Below, piece after piece: positions 19,390 through 32,848 of a DNA stretch of 64,000 bases. The DNA comes from Buttiauxella agrestis ATCC 33320 (lineage in GTDB: Bacteria; Pseudomonadota; Gammaproteobacteria; Enterobacterales; Enterobacteriaceae): contig NZ_JMPI01000057.1 of NCBI RefSeq assembly GCF_000735355.1, positions 1 through 64,000 on the forward strand. The letters are read 5' to 3'. Numbering within the stretch: the first letter of the stretch is position 1; each line of letters begins with the position of its first letter. Below the pieces are notes generated by a model that did no database searches, was not told where the DNA came from, and was given only the letters and a program-made list of their open reading frames with translations. The translations under genes were made by a program, and so were the position numbers.

Positions 19390-20406
19390 TTATTTCTTAG
19401 TTTTAAAATCAATAACCATACGGCCTTTGATTTTGCCCTCTTCCATTTCCTTGAAAATAGCATTGATATCTTCAAGCGGACGCATCGTCACTTTTGGCAC
19501 AACTTTACCTTCGGCGGCAAACTGGAAGGCTTCAGTCAAATCCATGCGGGTTCCCACCAGAGAACCGACGACTTCGATACCATCAAGCACCAGTCGCGGA
19601 ATGTTTAGACTCATAGACTCAGAAGGCAGACCGACCGCAACGATACGTGCACCAGCACGAACCGCATCGACCGCCGAGTTGAATGCCGCTTTTGCCACAG
19701 CCGTGACGACCGCCGCATGAGCACCACCTACTTTCTCCTGAATAACTTTGGCCGCATCTTCGTTACGCGAGTTGATGACTAAATCTGCTCCGCACTCTTT
19801 AGCAAAATCGAGCTGCGCATCATTAACATCAATGGCAATGACTTTGGCATTAAAGACATTCTTCGCATATTGCAGCGCGAGGTTGCCAAGGCCACCCAGG
19901 CCGTAAATCGCAATCCATTGACCAGGCTGAATATGGGAAACTTTCACCGCTTTGTAAGTGGTGACGCCCGCACAGGTTACGCTACTGGCTGCAGCTGATT
20001 CGAGGCCGTCAGGGACTTTTACTGCGTAATCGGCAACCACAATGCACTCTTCAGCCATACCGCCGTCAGCGGTATATCCCGCATTCGTTACGCTACGGCA
20101 CAGCGTTTCGTTACCGGTATTACAATATTCGCAATTGCCGCATCCACGGAAGAACCAGGCAACACTTGCACGATCTCCCACTTTCAGCGACGTGACGCCG
20201 GGGCCAATGGACTTCACCACCCCGATCCCTTCATGGCCCAGCGTAATGCCGGTTACATCACCAAAGTCTCCGTTTTTCACATGTAAATCGGTGTGGCAAA
20301 CACCGCAACACTCCATTGTCAGTAATGCCTCGCCGTGTTTCAGAGCACGAACGGGTTTATCTATGATGCCGACAGAGTGATCTTTGTTAACAACTGCAGC
20401 TTTCAT
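19390..20406 (-). CDS. adhP: Zinc alcohol dehydrogenase, AdhP type
   Basis: NAD-dependent medium-chain alcohol dehydrogenase oxidising ethanol or propanol. It has 338 residues (336 in E. coli AdhP) with close similarity throughout. Catalytic zinc ligands Cys37 and His58 (GVCHTD, LGHEG), the structural zinc Cys89/92/95/103 (CGNCEYC...LC) and the Rossmann motif GLGGLGNLA are present. In K-12 adhP lies elsewhere in the chromosome, so its place beside eno is a rearrangement or insertion. Confidence 0.93.
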   Translation of the reverse strand: MKAAVVNKDHSVGIIDKPVRALKHGEALLTMECCGVCHTDLHVKNGDFGDVTGITLGHEGIGVVKSIGPGVTSLKVGDRASVAWFFRGCGNCEYCNTGNETLCRSVTNAGYTADGGMAEECIVVADYAVKVPDGLESAAASSVTCAGVTTYKAVKVSHIQPGQWIAIYGLGGLGNLALQYAKNVFNAKVIAIDVNDAQLDFAKECGADLVINSRNEDAAKVIQEKVGGAHAAVVTAVAKAAFNSAVDAVRAGARIVAVGLPSESMSLNIPRLVLDGIEVVGSLVGTRMDLTEAFQFAAEGKVVPKVTMRPLEDINAIFKEMEEGKIKGRMVIDFKTKK

Positions 20407-20524
20407 GGCGGTCTCCTGACCTGTGAGTGAAATAACCCACTAATCCTGGTCGAGAGCACTGGCAACCGCAAACTGCATTCCTGGTTTATGCGAGAGTGGC
20501 TCAGGTTTGGTGAAAAATGCGCAC

Positions 20525-20551
20525 AAAAAAACCCGCCGAAGCGGGTTTTTT
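20525..20551 (-). terminator. Terminator of eno
   Basis: ACCCGC / GCGGGT stem with a CGAA loop flanked by long A and T runs on both sides, 25 bp beyond the eno stop. It could work in both directions. Confidence 0.9.
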
Positions 20552-20576
20552 AATCAGAATTTAAAGCTGTAACGAA

Positions 20577-21953
<1,377 letters not shown>

Positions 21954-21964
21954 CTAACTCTCTC

Positions 21965-23620
<1,656 letters not shown>

Positions 23621-23830
23621 TTAGGTTTAAAGACGATGGAAGTACCAGGACGGGAAAGTAGTATACCCGAACAGTATCGGCGCCACAAACTTTCATTCTG
23701 TCTGCAAAGCCCTGACCTCGCGCTTTGTCAGGGCAATGAAAATAGCCCGTTTGGCATAAATGTTTTTGACGTAAATCAAGCGCTTGTTAAATTGGAATTG
23801 CCATAAAAAGCGCTTGACCACAAAAACGCG

Positions 23831-24625
23831 TTAAATTTCAGTTTCCTGGCGTTTAACCTGCTGCCAGACTTGTTCCATGATTTCCAGGTCAACTCCGGTC
23901 ATTGTCAGGCCCCTGTCGGCAATAATCCTTTCCACTTCGCGGAAACGACGCTCAAACTTCAGGTTAGCTTTTTGTAATGCCGTCTCAGCTTTGGTGCCTA
24001 AATGGCGTGCTAAATTGACGGTAGCGAACAATAAATCGCCGACTTCTTCTTCCAGTTTGGCTTCATCAACAACGGCTTGTTTTGCCTCATGCATCACTTC
24101 GTCGATTTCTTCATAGACTTTGTCTAAAACTGGGCCAAGCGTGGTCCAGTCAAAACCCACCGTCGAACAACGTTTCTGGATTTTATGCGCGCGCATCAAT
24201 GCAGGTAATGCGTGAGGAATATCGTCTAATGCCGAATGCTGCGCTTTTTCCGCTCGCTCATCACTTTTGATTTGTTCCCAACGCTCTAACACTTCGGCAC
24301 TGTTTCCGGCGGTGCCGTCGGCAAAAATGTGCGGGTGGCGGCGTTCGAGTTTGTCGCTGATAGCTTTGCAGATATCGTCGAAATCAAAGCGCCCTTCTTC
24401 CTGCGCCATTTGCGCGTAAAACACGACCTGGAACAGCAAATCACCCAGCTCACCACGTAAATCGTCAAAATCTTCGCGGTTGATGGCATCAAGCACTTCG
24501 TAGGTTTCTTCCAGCGTGTAAGGCGCGATGGTAGCGAAGGTTTGCTCACGGTCCCATGGACAGCCTGTTTCCGGGTCACGCAAGCGCTTCATAATGCCCA
24601 GTAGGCGGGTAATTTGAGAGGACAT
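23831..24625 (-). CDS. mazG: Nucleoside triphosphate pyrophosphohydrolase
   Basis: Hydrolyses NTPs and dNTPs to the monophosphate plus pyrophosphate; in E. coli it lowers (p)ppGpp and dampens the mazEF response. The 264 residues hold two MazG repeats, with acidic metal motifs such as EETYEVLD and ELGDLLFQV in the first and EEIDEVMHE / EEVGDLLFA in the second. In K-12 mazEF lies just upstream between mazG and relA; here that pair is missing and a hcp islet stands in its place. Confidence 0.96.
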   Translation of the reverse strand: MSSQITRLLGIMKRLRDPETGCPWDREQTFATIAPYTLEETYEVLDAINREDFDDLRGELGDLLFQVVFYAQMAQEEGRFDFDDICKAISDKLERRHPHIFADGTAGNSAEVLERWEQIKSDERAEKAQHSALDDIPHALPALMRAHKIQKRCSTVGFDWTTLGPVLDKVYEEIDEVMHEAKQAVVDEAKLEEEVGDLLFATVNLARHLGTKAETALQKANLKFERRFREVERIIADRGLTMTGVDLEIMEQVWQQVKRQETEI

Positions 24626-24691
24626 ATCGGCTCTATTTTTGTCAAATTTGTGGCTATCTATAGCAAAAAATGAGGTCGAGTTTCAATGAAA

Positions 24692-25021
24692 TTACTCTTT
24701 CCACGTTTTTTTAGGTTGAGTCAAAATGTTAAAAAAAAGAGGAAGAATCATGCCATGAATCCATACAAAAAAAGTTGAGATATACATAATCCAGTCGTCA
24801 TTTAAATATACGTTCAGATTTGATAGTAAACCATAGGGGAATGTTCCATATTTCAAAATATGGAATTGCGTGCCACCAAGAATCATGACAGAGATCACAT
24901 ACACAACCACAAATAATGAAGTATTAAATTTCACAGCATAAACGAAACACATCCCCTGTATCACAACAAACACAACCGAAGTAATGAGATACAAAAACAG
25001 AAAAAAAACATCCTCCATCAT
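24692..25021 (-). CDS. Small membrane protein, predicted immunity protein of the Hcp/DUF4225 islet
   Basis: Unrecognised 109-residue protein with three probable membrane spans (about 5-30, 34-50 and 77-100) and little else. Its ATG overlaps the stop of the DUF4225 gene by one base (25021), so the two products should be made together. A small polytopic protein right after a presumed membrane-acting toxin resembles immunity proteins of pore-forming colicins and of several type VI effectors. That role is inference from position and topology. The gene is very AT-rich compared with mazG and relA. Confidence 0.6.
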   Translation of the reverse strand: MMEDVFFLFLYLITSVVFVVIQGMCFVYAVKFNTSLFVVVYVISVMILGGTQFHILKYGTFPYGLLSNLNVYLNDDWIMYISTFFVWIHGMILPLFFNILTQPKKTWKE

Positions 25022-25806
25022 TATTCCTTTTCTAAGCCAGCTATCGTTGCACTATCTGAGGAGATTTCAATCGTTAGTTCGGACGGTGTCATTTTTTTGA
25101 AAGCATAAATTTTATCTTGGTTCATATATCGGAATAATCGCCACGCTTCTGGTTTGTTCACTTTGGTAAGTAAACCATTTACAGATAACCCAAGGTCAAC
25201 CACAGCAAAAGCATTTTCGCCCTGTTTTTCAGTAAACCCCGCTTCTTTTGCGACGATCTGATAAACTTGTTTCACATAACCGACTTTTTCTTTTCGATAT
25301 AACAAATAATATCCATTTTCATACATATTATTTGTACCGTGGGCAATAAGAGTTCCTCCAAACGCTGCACAACCTAGCCCTAACGTCCCCGCACAAGCAC
25401 CATATCCCGCTATAATTTGTGTTCCCCCACCCACAAAACCGATTTGTTTGATGACTAGTGTCTTCCAACCATTGCGCTCAGTTTCAGCCTCCTTTTCAGC
25501 TTCAATAATGATCCATTGCTGCACTCGTTGAGCAAAGAGGTCGTCACTGGATTTTTTAAGGTAATTATACTCTTGCTGCAATACATAAGTCGCAGCATTC
25601 AAAGTTATTCGGCCTTCGACAAAAGCCGTTTCACTCTGTGATATTAACTGTTGAACCTCTGCCAGGAAGCGGCGTTTTATATACGACTGTCGCAGGTAAT
25701 TTCGCGCCACATGCTCACCCAAATTCTTAAGCTGTAACGATAATCGGTGTAATGTCTGAAAGGAAAAACTGTTTTCAATTTCAGAGGGAAATCTCGCATC
25801 TGTCAT
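25021..25806 (-). CDS. DUF4225 protein, candidate type VI secretion effector
   Basis: The 261-residue protein has a helical, charged N-terminal half (about 1-115), a Gly/Ala-rich hydrophobic stretch at about 122-160 (VGGGTQIIAGYGACAGTLG and GCAAFGGTLIAHGTNN), and a soluble C-terminal part. The middle block is the signature I associate with DUF4225, a family often encoded beside hcp or vgrG genes in enterobacteria. Its start overlaps the hcp stop by 4 bp (25803-25806). The glycine-zipper-like hydrophobic block suggests membrane insertion or pore formation. No nuclease, amidase or lipase motif is visible. Function is inferred from context, not demonstrated. Confidence 0.65.
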   Translation of the reverse strand: MTDARFPSEIENSFSFQTLHRLSLQLKNLGEHVARNYLRQSYIKRRFLAEVQQLISQSETAFVEGRITLNAATYVLQQEYNYLKKSSDDLFAQRVQQWIIIEAEKEAETERNGWKTLVIKQIGFVGGGTQIIAGYGACAGTLGLGCAAFGGTLIAHGTNNMYENGYYLLYRKEKVGYVKQVYQIVAKEAGFTEKQGENAFAVVDLGLSVNGLLTKVNKPEAWRLFRYMNQDKIYAFKKMTPSELTIEISSDSATIAGLEKE

Positions 25807-26279
25807 ACGCGATCTTCCCAGAAACTATACCCGCAAGTTCCAGCCGCATGGTGTTCCCAGGTAATATCGTTATAGCGCAGCGAAATAACCTCCTCAGGCT
25901 GAACCTCGCTTTGCGTTACTGAGTGTGGGTAATCAATAAACATTTCAACAATCACTGCGCGATTAATTTTTATGGTGAAATATTTTTCCTGCCGTCCATG
26001 TGAAGCCGTACGATAAAAATCTATAACGAGTGTTAATTCTTCCTGATTAGATATTGCCACGCCCAGTAACGGTGTCGCTTTATCAATGGCTTTTATCAGT
26101 GTGACTGGGAGGTGGTTAACATTTTTGTCGCAAAGAATATGATGTTTGAATGAAAGAAGTTGAATTTGATCGGCATGAGATAACTGGCATCTGTTACCAA
26201 TCGACTCTATCGATGAACAACCTTGTGAAATAAGACCCTGTTTATTTCCTGTCAGACTCATATAAATAGAATGTGCCAT
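25803..26279 (-). CDS. hcp: Hcp-family type VI secretion tube protein (orphan)
   Basis: The 158-residue protein has the layout of the enterobacterial Hcp subfamily: MAHSIYMSLTGNKQGLIS at the N terminus, GCSSIESIGN, ATPLLGVAISNQEEL, IDFYRT, YFTIKINRAVI, QPEEVISLRYNDITWEH and the ending GTCGYSFWEDRV. Hcp hexamers stack into the secreted inner tube of the type VI machine and can carry effectors in their lumen. AGGA precedes the ATG. No other type VI structural gene is in the window, so this is an orphan copy, coupled by a 4-bp overlap to the DUF4225 gene that it presumably delivers. Confidence 0.88.
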   Translation of the reverse strand: MAHSIYMSLTGNKQGLISQGCSSIESIGNRCQLSHADQIQLLSFKHHILCDKNVNHLPVTLIKAIDKATPLLGVAISNQEELTLVIDFYRTASHGRQEKYFTIKINRAVIVEMFIDYPHSVTQSEVQPEEVISLRYNDITWEHHAAGTCGYSFWEDRV

Positions 26280-26359
26280 GGCTAATCCTTTAAATGGACA
26301 CGAAGAATATACTTTACTCAGCTCATAAGGAAAAACAACGGCATAAATATATATGATTA

Positions 26360-26397
26360 ACTATTATTAAATAAGCAGCGGATATATTTCCGCTGCT
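26360..26397 (-). terminator. Terminator of relA
   Basis: Just past the relA stop, AGCAGCGG / CCGCTGCT pair around an AT-rich loop; the following minus-strand bases are T/A-rich (TTATTTAATAAT). It separates relA transcription from the hcp islet. Confidence 0.6.
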
Positions 26398-26410
26398 ATG
26401 AAACAATCAA

Positions 26411-28639
26411 TCAACCGTGCAATCGCCTGGCGTCGATAATATCAGGCACCTGATTCAGTTTGCCCAATACCCGGCCCAGCACTTGCAGGTTGTAGATTTC
26501 GATATTCATATCGATGGTCGCCAGTTGCTGTTTGGTGTCGCTGCGGCTCGCAACGCCCAATACGTTCACCTTTTCATTCGCCAGAATGGTTGTGATATCG
26601 CGCAACAAGCCGCTGCGGTCATTGGCGGTAACACGCACCACCAGCGAATAACCGCTGGAGTAGCTTTCGCCCCACACCGCATCAACGATACGTTCTGGCG
26701 CGTGTGATTGCAGTTCCGCAAGCTGGTCGCAGTCGGCACGGTGAATAGAAATACCGCGCCCCTGAGTAATAAAACCAACAATCTCATCACCCGGAATCGG
26801 CTGGCAGCAACGTGCGATGTGGTGCATCAGGTTGCCAACACCTTCCACTACCACGCGTCCATTATCTTTGCTGCGCGATTGTGGCGTGTAGGATTTCTTC
26901 TCGAGCTGGCGTAGGGCTTGCTCATCCTGTTCAGCCGCCGTTGGCTTATTAAACTGCGCTTGCAGGTAATTACTCATCTGGTTAAGACGAATATCCCCGC
27001 CGCCAATGGCTGCTAATAATTCTTCAATGTCATTGAAGTTGTAGCGCGGCAGTAATGACTTTTCGGCTTCTTTCAGGCTAATACCCAGATGTTCAATTTC
27101 ATCATCTAGGATCTGACGCCCGGCCAGAATGTTTTTATCGCGATCTTGTTTACGGAACCAGTTGTGGATTTTGGCACGCCCACGGCTGGTAGTGATGTAT
27201 CCGAGGTTCGGGTTTAACCAGTCACGGCTTGGGTTCGGCTGCTTCTGAGTGATGACTTCAATTTGATCGCCCATTTGCAACTGATAGGTAAACGGCACGA
27301 TGCGCCCACCGATTTTCGCGCCAATGCAACGATGCCCGACATCGCTATGAATATGGTAGGCAAAGTCCAGCGGCGTAGAGCCTGCCGGTAAATCCACCAC
27401 GTCGCCTTTCGGCGTAAACACATACACGCGGTCGTCGAATACCTGACTGCGCACTTCGTCCAGCAACTCGCCGGAGTCGGCCATTTCTTCTTGCCAGGCG
27501 ATCAGTTTACGCAGCCATGCGATACGATCTTCATGACCTGAACTTCCGCTCTTGGCATTGCCTTCTTTGTATTTCCAGTGCGCCGCCACACCCAGTTCCG
27601 ACTCTTCATGCATCTGCTTAGTACGGATCTGAATTTCAATGGTTTTGCCGTTTGGTCCCAATACTACGGTATGAATCGACTGATAACCGTTCGGTTTGGG
27701 GTTGGCAACGTAATCATCGAACTCGTCAGGCATATGGCGGTAATGCGTGTGCACGATACCGAGCGCTGCGTAGCAATCCTGCAAACGTTCAGCCACCACG
27801 CGCACCGCACGCACGTCAAACAACTCGTCAAAGGCGAGGGATTTCTTCTGCATCTTGCGCCAGATGCTGTAGATGTGTTTCGGACGGCCATACACTTCAG
27901 CCTTCACACCCTCTTCTTTCATCGATTTACGCAGCGCACTAACAAATTCGTCGATGTAATGCTCGCGGTCTATTCGACGCTCGTGCAGCAATTTGGCAAT
28001 ACGTTTGTATTCATCAGGATGCAGATAACGGAAGCAGTAATCTTCCAGTTCCCACTTGAGCTGGCCAATACCGAGGCGGTTGGCAAGTGGTGCATAAATA
28101 TTGGTGCACTCTTTTGCAGCCAGGACGCGTTCGTCTTCCGGCGCGTCCTTCACTTCACGAAGGTGTGCGATGCGTTCGGCAAGTTTGATGACCACGCAGC
28201 GGAAATCATCGACCATCGCCAGCAACATGCGGCGAACGTTATCGACTTGTTCAGCAGAAACGGAATCGGTGTGGGCCGCTTTCAGTTGGCGAATAGCCGC
28301 CATGTCGCGAACACCATGAATCAGCGTCACAACCTGGTTATCAATGCTTTCGCGCATCACTTCTTCGGTCACGACGCCTGCATCTGCCAGCGGGAACAGC
28401 AAAGCAGCGCGTAGGGTGTCGTTGTCCATGCTCAACATCGACAGAATTTCCACCATCTCGACGCCACGCCATAACAGCAGCTCTGCGTTCGGGTGGCCTT
28501 TCGTCTGTTGCTCGCAATACCGCCAGGTTTCGGCTAAGCGTTCACATGACTGCTGGTTAGTGATCCCGAGGCTCGCAATCCATCTGTCGGGCGCAAATTC
28601 GCCAGCTTTATTGAGATGTGCACTTCTTACCGCAACCAT
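26411..28639 (-). CDS. relA: GTP pyrophosphokinase RelA, (p)ppGpp synthetase I
   Basis: Ribosome-associated stringent factor that makes (p)ppGpp when uncharged tRNA enters the A site. It has 742 residues (744 in E. coli). The N-terminal hydrolase-like domain is degenerate (ALLFPLADAG where active hydrolases have an HD pair). The synthetase domain follows with YGRPKHIYSIWRKMQKK and FDELFDVRAVR, then a TGS domain (VYVFTPKGDVVDLP), a zinc-finger/CC region with the ARCCQPIPGD motif, and a C-terminal ACT/RRM domain. GAGG precedes the ATG. The gene lies 57 bp after rlmD. Confidence 0.98.
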   Translation of the reverse strand: MVAVRSAHLNKAGEFAPDRWIASLGITNQQSCERLAETWRYCEQQTKGHPNAELLLWRGVEMVEILSMLSMDNDTLRAALLFPLADAGVVTEEVMRESIDNQVVTLIHGVRDMAAIRQLKAAHTDSVSAEQVDNVRRMLLAMVDDFRCVVIKLAERIAHLREVKDAPEDERVLAAKECTNIYAPLANRLGIGQLKWELEDYCFRYLHPDEYKRIAKLLHERRIDREHYIDEFVSALRKSMKEEGVKAEVYGRPKHIYSIWRKMQKKSLAFDELFDVRAVRVVAERLQDCYAALGIVHTHYRHMPDEFDDYVANPKPNGYQSIHTVVLGPNGKTIEIQIRTKQMHEESELGVAAHWKYKEGNAKSGSSGHEDRIAWLRKLIAWQEEMADSGELLDEVRSQVFDDRVYVFTPKGDVVDLPAGSTPLDFAYHIHSDVGHRCIGAKIGGRIVPFTYQLQMGDQIEVITQKQPNPSRDWLNPNLGYITTSRGRAKIHNWFRKQDRDKNILAGRQILDDEIEHLGISLKEAEKSLLPRYNFNDIEELLAAIGGGDIRLNQMSNYLQAQFNKPTAAEQDEQALRQLEKKSYTPQSRSKDNGRVVVEGVGNLMHHIARCCQPIPGDEIVGFITQGRGISIHRADCDQLAELQSHAPERIVDAVWGESYSSGYSLVVRVTANDRSGLLRDITTILANEKVNVLGVASRSDTKQQLATIDMNIEIYNLQVLGRVLGKLNQVPDIIDARRLHG

Positions 28640-28696
28640 TGTCCATCCTCTTCGGTGTATACCCTACGCCTTGAACTTTATCGGGTATGTATCAAA

Positions 28697-30022
28697 TCAC
28701 TCGACCTGATCTAACCGCTCAAACAGCGCCATTGACTCCAGGTGCCCTGTGTGCGGGAACATATCCAGCATTGCCAGTTGGCGCAGTTGGTAGCCTGCAG
28801 CCAGCAATGCCTCGCTATCGCGGGCAAGCGTGGTCGGATTACATGAAACATAGACCACTCGCGTTGGCGCAAGTGAAATCACATGCTGCATGACACCCGG
28901 CGCCCCCGCGCGTGCGGGGTCGAGCAATATTTTGTCAAAACCTTGGGCAGCCCAGGGCTGACGAGTCACGTCATCTTCCAGGTTTTCATGGAAGAATGTG
29001 ACATTTTTCAGTGAATTACATTCTGCATTATATTCAGCTTTTGCCACCAGCGCAGCAACGCCTTCCACTCCAACAACACTTTCAGCGCGCGTGGCAAGCG
29101 GGAGCGTAAAGTTTCCCATTCCACAGAACAGGTCCAGCACGCGGTCGGTTGGCTTAATATCCAGCCATTCAATAGCACGCGCCACCATTTGCTGATTCAC
29201 GCCATCATTCACCTGAATGAAATCACGCGGACTGAACGTTAAGCGTAGTCCGTCTGAATGATAGCTGGGCTGTACGTCATCCAGGGCCGTGAGTGTCTCA
29301 CTGTCAGGCGCGAAAAACAGATCGACGCCATGAGAATGCGAAAAGCGTTCCAGTTTTTGCCTGTCATCATCATTCAGAGCATCTAAATGACGCAGCACCA
29401 TCAGCGGGCCATTATCGGCATGAACCAATTCAACATGCCCTAAACGGCGAACGGCTTTTAAACTGGCTAAACATTCGTGCAAAGGTTCTAGCAGCGCTTC
29501 AAGCTGGGGCACCAAAACTGGGCAACGCTGGATATTCACCAGTTCGCTGTCCTGAGATTTACGAAACCCCATTTGCAACGTCTGTGTTTTCGCCAGGTAA
29601 TTCAACCCCAAACGTGCACGACGACGATAACCCCATGGTGTCCCAGAAATTATTTCGTCCACCACCGCCGGGTTTTCACGCTTGCCCATCATGCGGGCCA
29701 GCGCCCTGGATTTGGCTTGTTGTTGCAGTTCGATGCTGGCGTGTTGCTGCTGGCAGCCGCCACAGACACCAAAATGCGGACAACGCGGTGTCGCACGTTG
29801 CGGGCTATCGTTTAAACGCCGCTTAACTTTAGCCTGAGCAAAGTTACGTTTATCTTCAGTAATGGTAATGTCGACCTGTTCACCAGGCAGTGCGCCCTGG
29901 ATAAAAAGCGCCTTACCGTTGTGGCGTGCGACGCCTTGGCCAAACGGGTCAAGGTCGTTAACCGTCACGGTTATGATCTGACGAGTCGTAACCCGTCGCT
30001 TTGCAGAGTAGAATTGCGCCAT
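28697..30022 (-). CDS. rlmD: 23S rRNA (uracil1939-C5)-methyltransferase
   Basis: SAM-dependent RNA methyltransferase with an iron-sulfur cluster. It has 441 residues, slightly longer than the 433 of E. coli. An N-terminal TRAM domain precedes the cluster cysteines Cys81, Cys87 and Cys90 ([10 protein letters not shown]) with a fourth in NIQRCPVL. The SAM site is [15 protein letters not shown] and the catalytic Cys is in [12 protein letters not shown]. It is divergent from barA, with only 60 bp between the starts. Confidence 0.96.
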   Translation of the reverse strand: MAQFYSAKRRVTTRQIITVTVNDLDPFGQGVARHNGKALFIQGALPGEQVDITITEDKRNFAQAKVKRRLNDSPQRATPRCPHFGVCGGCQQQHASIELQQQAKSRALARMMGKRENPAVVDEIISGTPWGYRRRARLGLNYLAKTQTLQMGFRKSQDSELVNIQRCPVLVPQLEALLEPLHECLASLKAVRRLGHVELVHADNGPLMVLRHLDALNDDDRQKLERFSHSHGVDLFFAPDSETLTALDDVQPSYHSDGLRLTFSPRDFIQVNDGVNQQMVARAIEWLDIKPTDRVLDLFCGMGNFTLPLATRAESVVGVEGVAALVAKAEYNAECNSLKNVTFFHENLEDDVTRQPWAAQGFDKILLDPARAGAPGVMQHVISLAPTRVVYVSCNPTTLARDSEALLAAGYQLRQLAMLDMFPHTGHLESMALFERLDQVE

Positions 30023-30082
30023 GAGCCAGAATGCTCTCTCAAAATATTAACTATTGCTTCAATTGTCCCATATCGGAACCCC

Positions 30083-32842
30083 ATGACCAACTACAGCCTG
30101 CGCGCACGCATGATGATCCTGATTCTGGCGCCGACATTAATGATCGGTTTATTGCTCAGCATCTTTTTTGTCGTCCATCGTTACAATGACTTGCAGCGTC
30201 AGTTAGAAGATTCCGGCGCCAATATAATCGAGCCGCTGGCGGTTGCGAGTGAATACGGCATGAGCTTCCACAGCCGCGAGTCGATTCGCCAGTTGGTCAG
30301 CGTTCTGCACCGCCGCCACTCTGATATTGTGCGGGCAATTTCGGTTTTCGATGAAAACAATAAACTGTTTGTCACCTCTAATTATCAGCTCAATGCGTCC
30401 GCACTCAAGTTGCCAAACAATGAAAAACCGCCGCACAGCTTGAGTATCACGCGCTATGGCGATTCCATTATCCTGCGCACGCCGATTATTTCAGAGAGCT
30501 ATTCACCCGACGAATCAGAAGTCACTGACGCCAAGCCCGCAGGAAACACGCTCGGCTATGTCGCGATTGAACTTGATCTGAAATCCGTACGTTTGCAGCA
30601 ATACCGGGAAATTTTTATCTCGACGCTGATGATGTTGTTCTGCGTCGGTATCGCCATGCTGTTTGCTTATCGCCTGATGCGCGATGTCACCGGCCCGATT
30701 CGCAATATGGTGAATACCGTTGACCGAATCAGACGCGGGCAGCTCGACAGCCGGGTGGAAGGTTTTATGCTCGGCGAATTAGATATGCTGAAAAATGGTA
30801 TCAATTCGATGGCGATGTCGCTAACCGCTTATCACGAAGAGATGCAGCACAATATTGACCAGGCGACATCTGACTTGCGCGAAACGCTGGAGCAGATGGA
30901 AATCCAGAACGTGGAGCTGGATTTGGCGAAGAAACGCGCCCAGGAAGCGGCACGTATTAAGTCTGAATTCCTCGCGAATATGTCTCACGAACTGCGCACC
31001 CCGTTAAATGGCGTGATTGGTTTTACCCGGCTGACGCTGAAAACCGATCTGAACGCCACGCAGCGCGATCACTTGCATACCATTGAACGTTCAGCAAATA
31101 ACTTACTGACGATTATCAACGACGTGCTCGACTTCTCGAAGCTGGAAGCGGGCAAATTGATCCTCGAAAGTATTCCCTTCCCGCTGCGCAATACGCTCGA
31201 CGAAGTGGTGACTTTACTGGCGCATTCAGCACATGACAAAGGTCTGGAACTGACGCTCCACATTAAGAATGATGTACCGGATAACGTGATTGGAGATCCG
31301 CTGCGTTTGCAGCAGGTGGTGACGAATCTGGTGGGGAATGCGATTAAATTTACCGAAAGCGGCAATATCGATCTGGTGGTCGAAAAACGCTCGCAGGGCA
31401 ACAATAAAGTCCAGGTAGAAATGCGCATTCACGACACCGGCATCGGTATTCCCGAGCAGGAACAGTCGCGTTTATTCCAGGCGTTTCGTCAGGCGGATGC
31501 GAGTATTTCACGTCGCCACGGCGGTACTGGCCTTGGGTTAGTGATTACGCAGAAACTGGTGAGCGAAATGGGTGGCGATATTTCATTCCATAGCCAGCCA
31601 AATCAAGGCTCTACCTTCTGGTTCTACATCAACCTGGATCTCAATTCCAACGCGGTTCTGGACGGTTACTCCACCGAAAACCTCGCAGGTAAGCGTATTG
31701 CGTATATCGAGCAAAATGCCACTGCCGCGCAAAGCACGCTCAATATTCTGGCGAATACGCCGCTTGAGGTGATTTACAGCCCGACGTTTATGACTCTCGC
31801 CGAAGCCCACTACGACATTATGCTATTTGGTTTGCCGGTGGCGTTCCGCGATTCGCTTTCCATTGCCAATCCAAAACTGGCTAAAGCCGTCACCATGACC
31901 GACTGCCTGATTCTGGCGCTCCCAAGCCATTGCCAGGTCGATGCAGAATCTCTGAAAAAAGAAGGCGTTGCTGGTTGCTTGCTGAAGCCTGTTACCTCGA
32001 CACGTTTGCTGCCGTTACTGGCCGAGCACACTTTTAATGCGAATCCTGCACTCGTCGATAGCCTTGAGAATAAAAAATTACCGCTGACGGTAATGGCCGT
32101 GGATGACAACCCGGCAAACCTCAAGTTGATTGGCGCGTTACTTGAGGATCATGTTCAGAGTGTCGAACTGTGCGGCAGCGGGGCACAAGCGATTGAACGT
32201 GCGAAGCAGATGCAGATAGACATTATTTTGATGGATATTCAGATGCCGGAAATGGACGGTATACGTGCCTGTGAATTGATTCGCCAAATGCCACACCACC
32301 AGCAAACCCCGGTTATTGCCGTCACCGCACACGCCATGGCAGGGCAAAAAGAGAAATTGTTAAGCGCCGGAATGAACGACTATCTCGCCAAACCTATCGA
32401 AGAGAAAAAATTGTATAGCCTGCTGATGCGCTATCAGCCGGGAGCGATTACCGCTCCAGCCTCAGTGGCGAACGTTGAAACTACCGTGCCAACCAGCCCG
32501 CAAAACCAGACGCTGGACTGGGCGCTTGCGTTGCAACAGGCGGCGAATAAGCCGGATCTGGCGCGTGACATGCTGCAAATGCTGTTGGCTTTCCTGCCTG
32601 AAGTTCGTAACAAAGTTGAGGAGCAGTTGGTAGGGGAAAACCCGGAAGGGTTAGTGGATATCATTCATAAGCTTCACGGCAGTTGCAGCTACAGCGGCGT
32701 ACCAAAGTTGAAAAGCTTGTGCCGCCAGTTGGAGCATGAGTTGCGCTGTGGGGTGAAGCCCGAAGACCTGGAGCCTGAGCTTCTTGAGTTGCTTGATGAA
32801 ATGAATAACGTTTCGAAAGAAGCCCAGCGGATGCTCAGCTAA
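30083..32842 (+). CDS. barA: Hybrid sensor histidine kinase BarA
   Basis: Inner-membrane tripartite sensor kinase responding to short-chain carboxylates; it phosphorylates the regulator UvrY, which activates csrB and csrC. I use the ATG at 30083 ([13 protein letters not shown]); the longer open frame overlaps rlmD and is unmatched. The 919 residues contain TM1 (about 10-30), a periplasmic sensor region, TM2 (about 176-196), HAMP, HisKA with [12 protein letters not shown] (His about 302), an ATPase domain ([10 protein letters not shown]), a receiver with the phospho-Asp in [11 protein letters not shown] (about 718), and a C-terminal Hpt domain with [10 protein letters not shown] (His about 862). 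Confidence 0.98.
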   Translation: MTNYSLRARMMILILAPTLMIGLLLSIFFVVHRYNDLQRQLEDSGANIIEPLAVASEYGMSFHSRESIRQLVSVLHRRHSDIVRAISVFDENNKLFVTSNYQLNASALKLPNNEKPPHSLSITRYGDSIILRTPIISESYSPDESEVTDAKPAGNTLGYVAIELDLKSVRLQQYREIFISTLMMLFCVGIAMLFAYRLMRDVTGPIRNMVNTVDRIRRGQLDSRVEGFMLGELDMLKNGINSMAMSLTAYHEEMQHNIDQATSDLRETLEQMEIQNVELDLAKKRAQEAARIKSEFLANMSHELRTPLNGVIGFTRLTLKTDLNATQRDHLHTIERSANNLLTIINDVLDFSKLEAGKLILESIPFPLRNTLDEVVTLLAHSAHDKGLELTLHIKNDVPDNVIGDPLRLQQVVTNLVGNAIKFTESGNIDLVVEKRSQGNNKVQVEMRIHDTGIGIPEQEQSRLFQAFRQADASISRRHGGTGLGLVITQKLVSEMGGDISFHSQPNQGSTFWFYINLDLNSNAVLDGYSTENLAGKRIAYIEQNATAAQSTLNILANTPLEVIYSPTFMTLAEAHYDIMLFGLPVAFRDSLSIANPKLAKAVTMTDCLILALPSHCQVDAESLKKEGVAGCLLKPVTSTRLLPLLAEHTFNANPALVDSLENKKLPLTVMAVDDNPANLKLIGALLEDHVQSVELCGSGAQAIERAKQMQIDIILMDIQMPEMDGIRACELIRQMPHHQQTPVIAVTAHAMAGQKEKLLSAGMNDYLAKPIEEKKLYSLLMRYQPGAITAPASVANVETTVPTSPQNQTLDWALALQQAANKPDLARDMLQMLLAFLPEVRNKVEEQLVGENPEGLVDIIHKLHGSCSYSGVPKLKSLCRQLEHELRCGVKPEDLEPELLELLDEMNNVSKEAQRMLS

Positions 32843-32848
32843 TTTAAT

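Noticed and set aside
25803-26279. Evidence for a full type VI secretion locus
   Set aside because: Only an hcp gene and its two followers are present; no sheath, baseplate, ATPase or vgrG frame in the window.
27578-28414. Frame of 278 codons on the plus strand
   Set aside because: Antisense to relA; no plausible ribosome-binding site or domain pattern.
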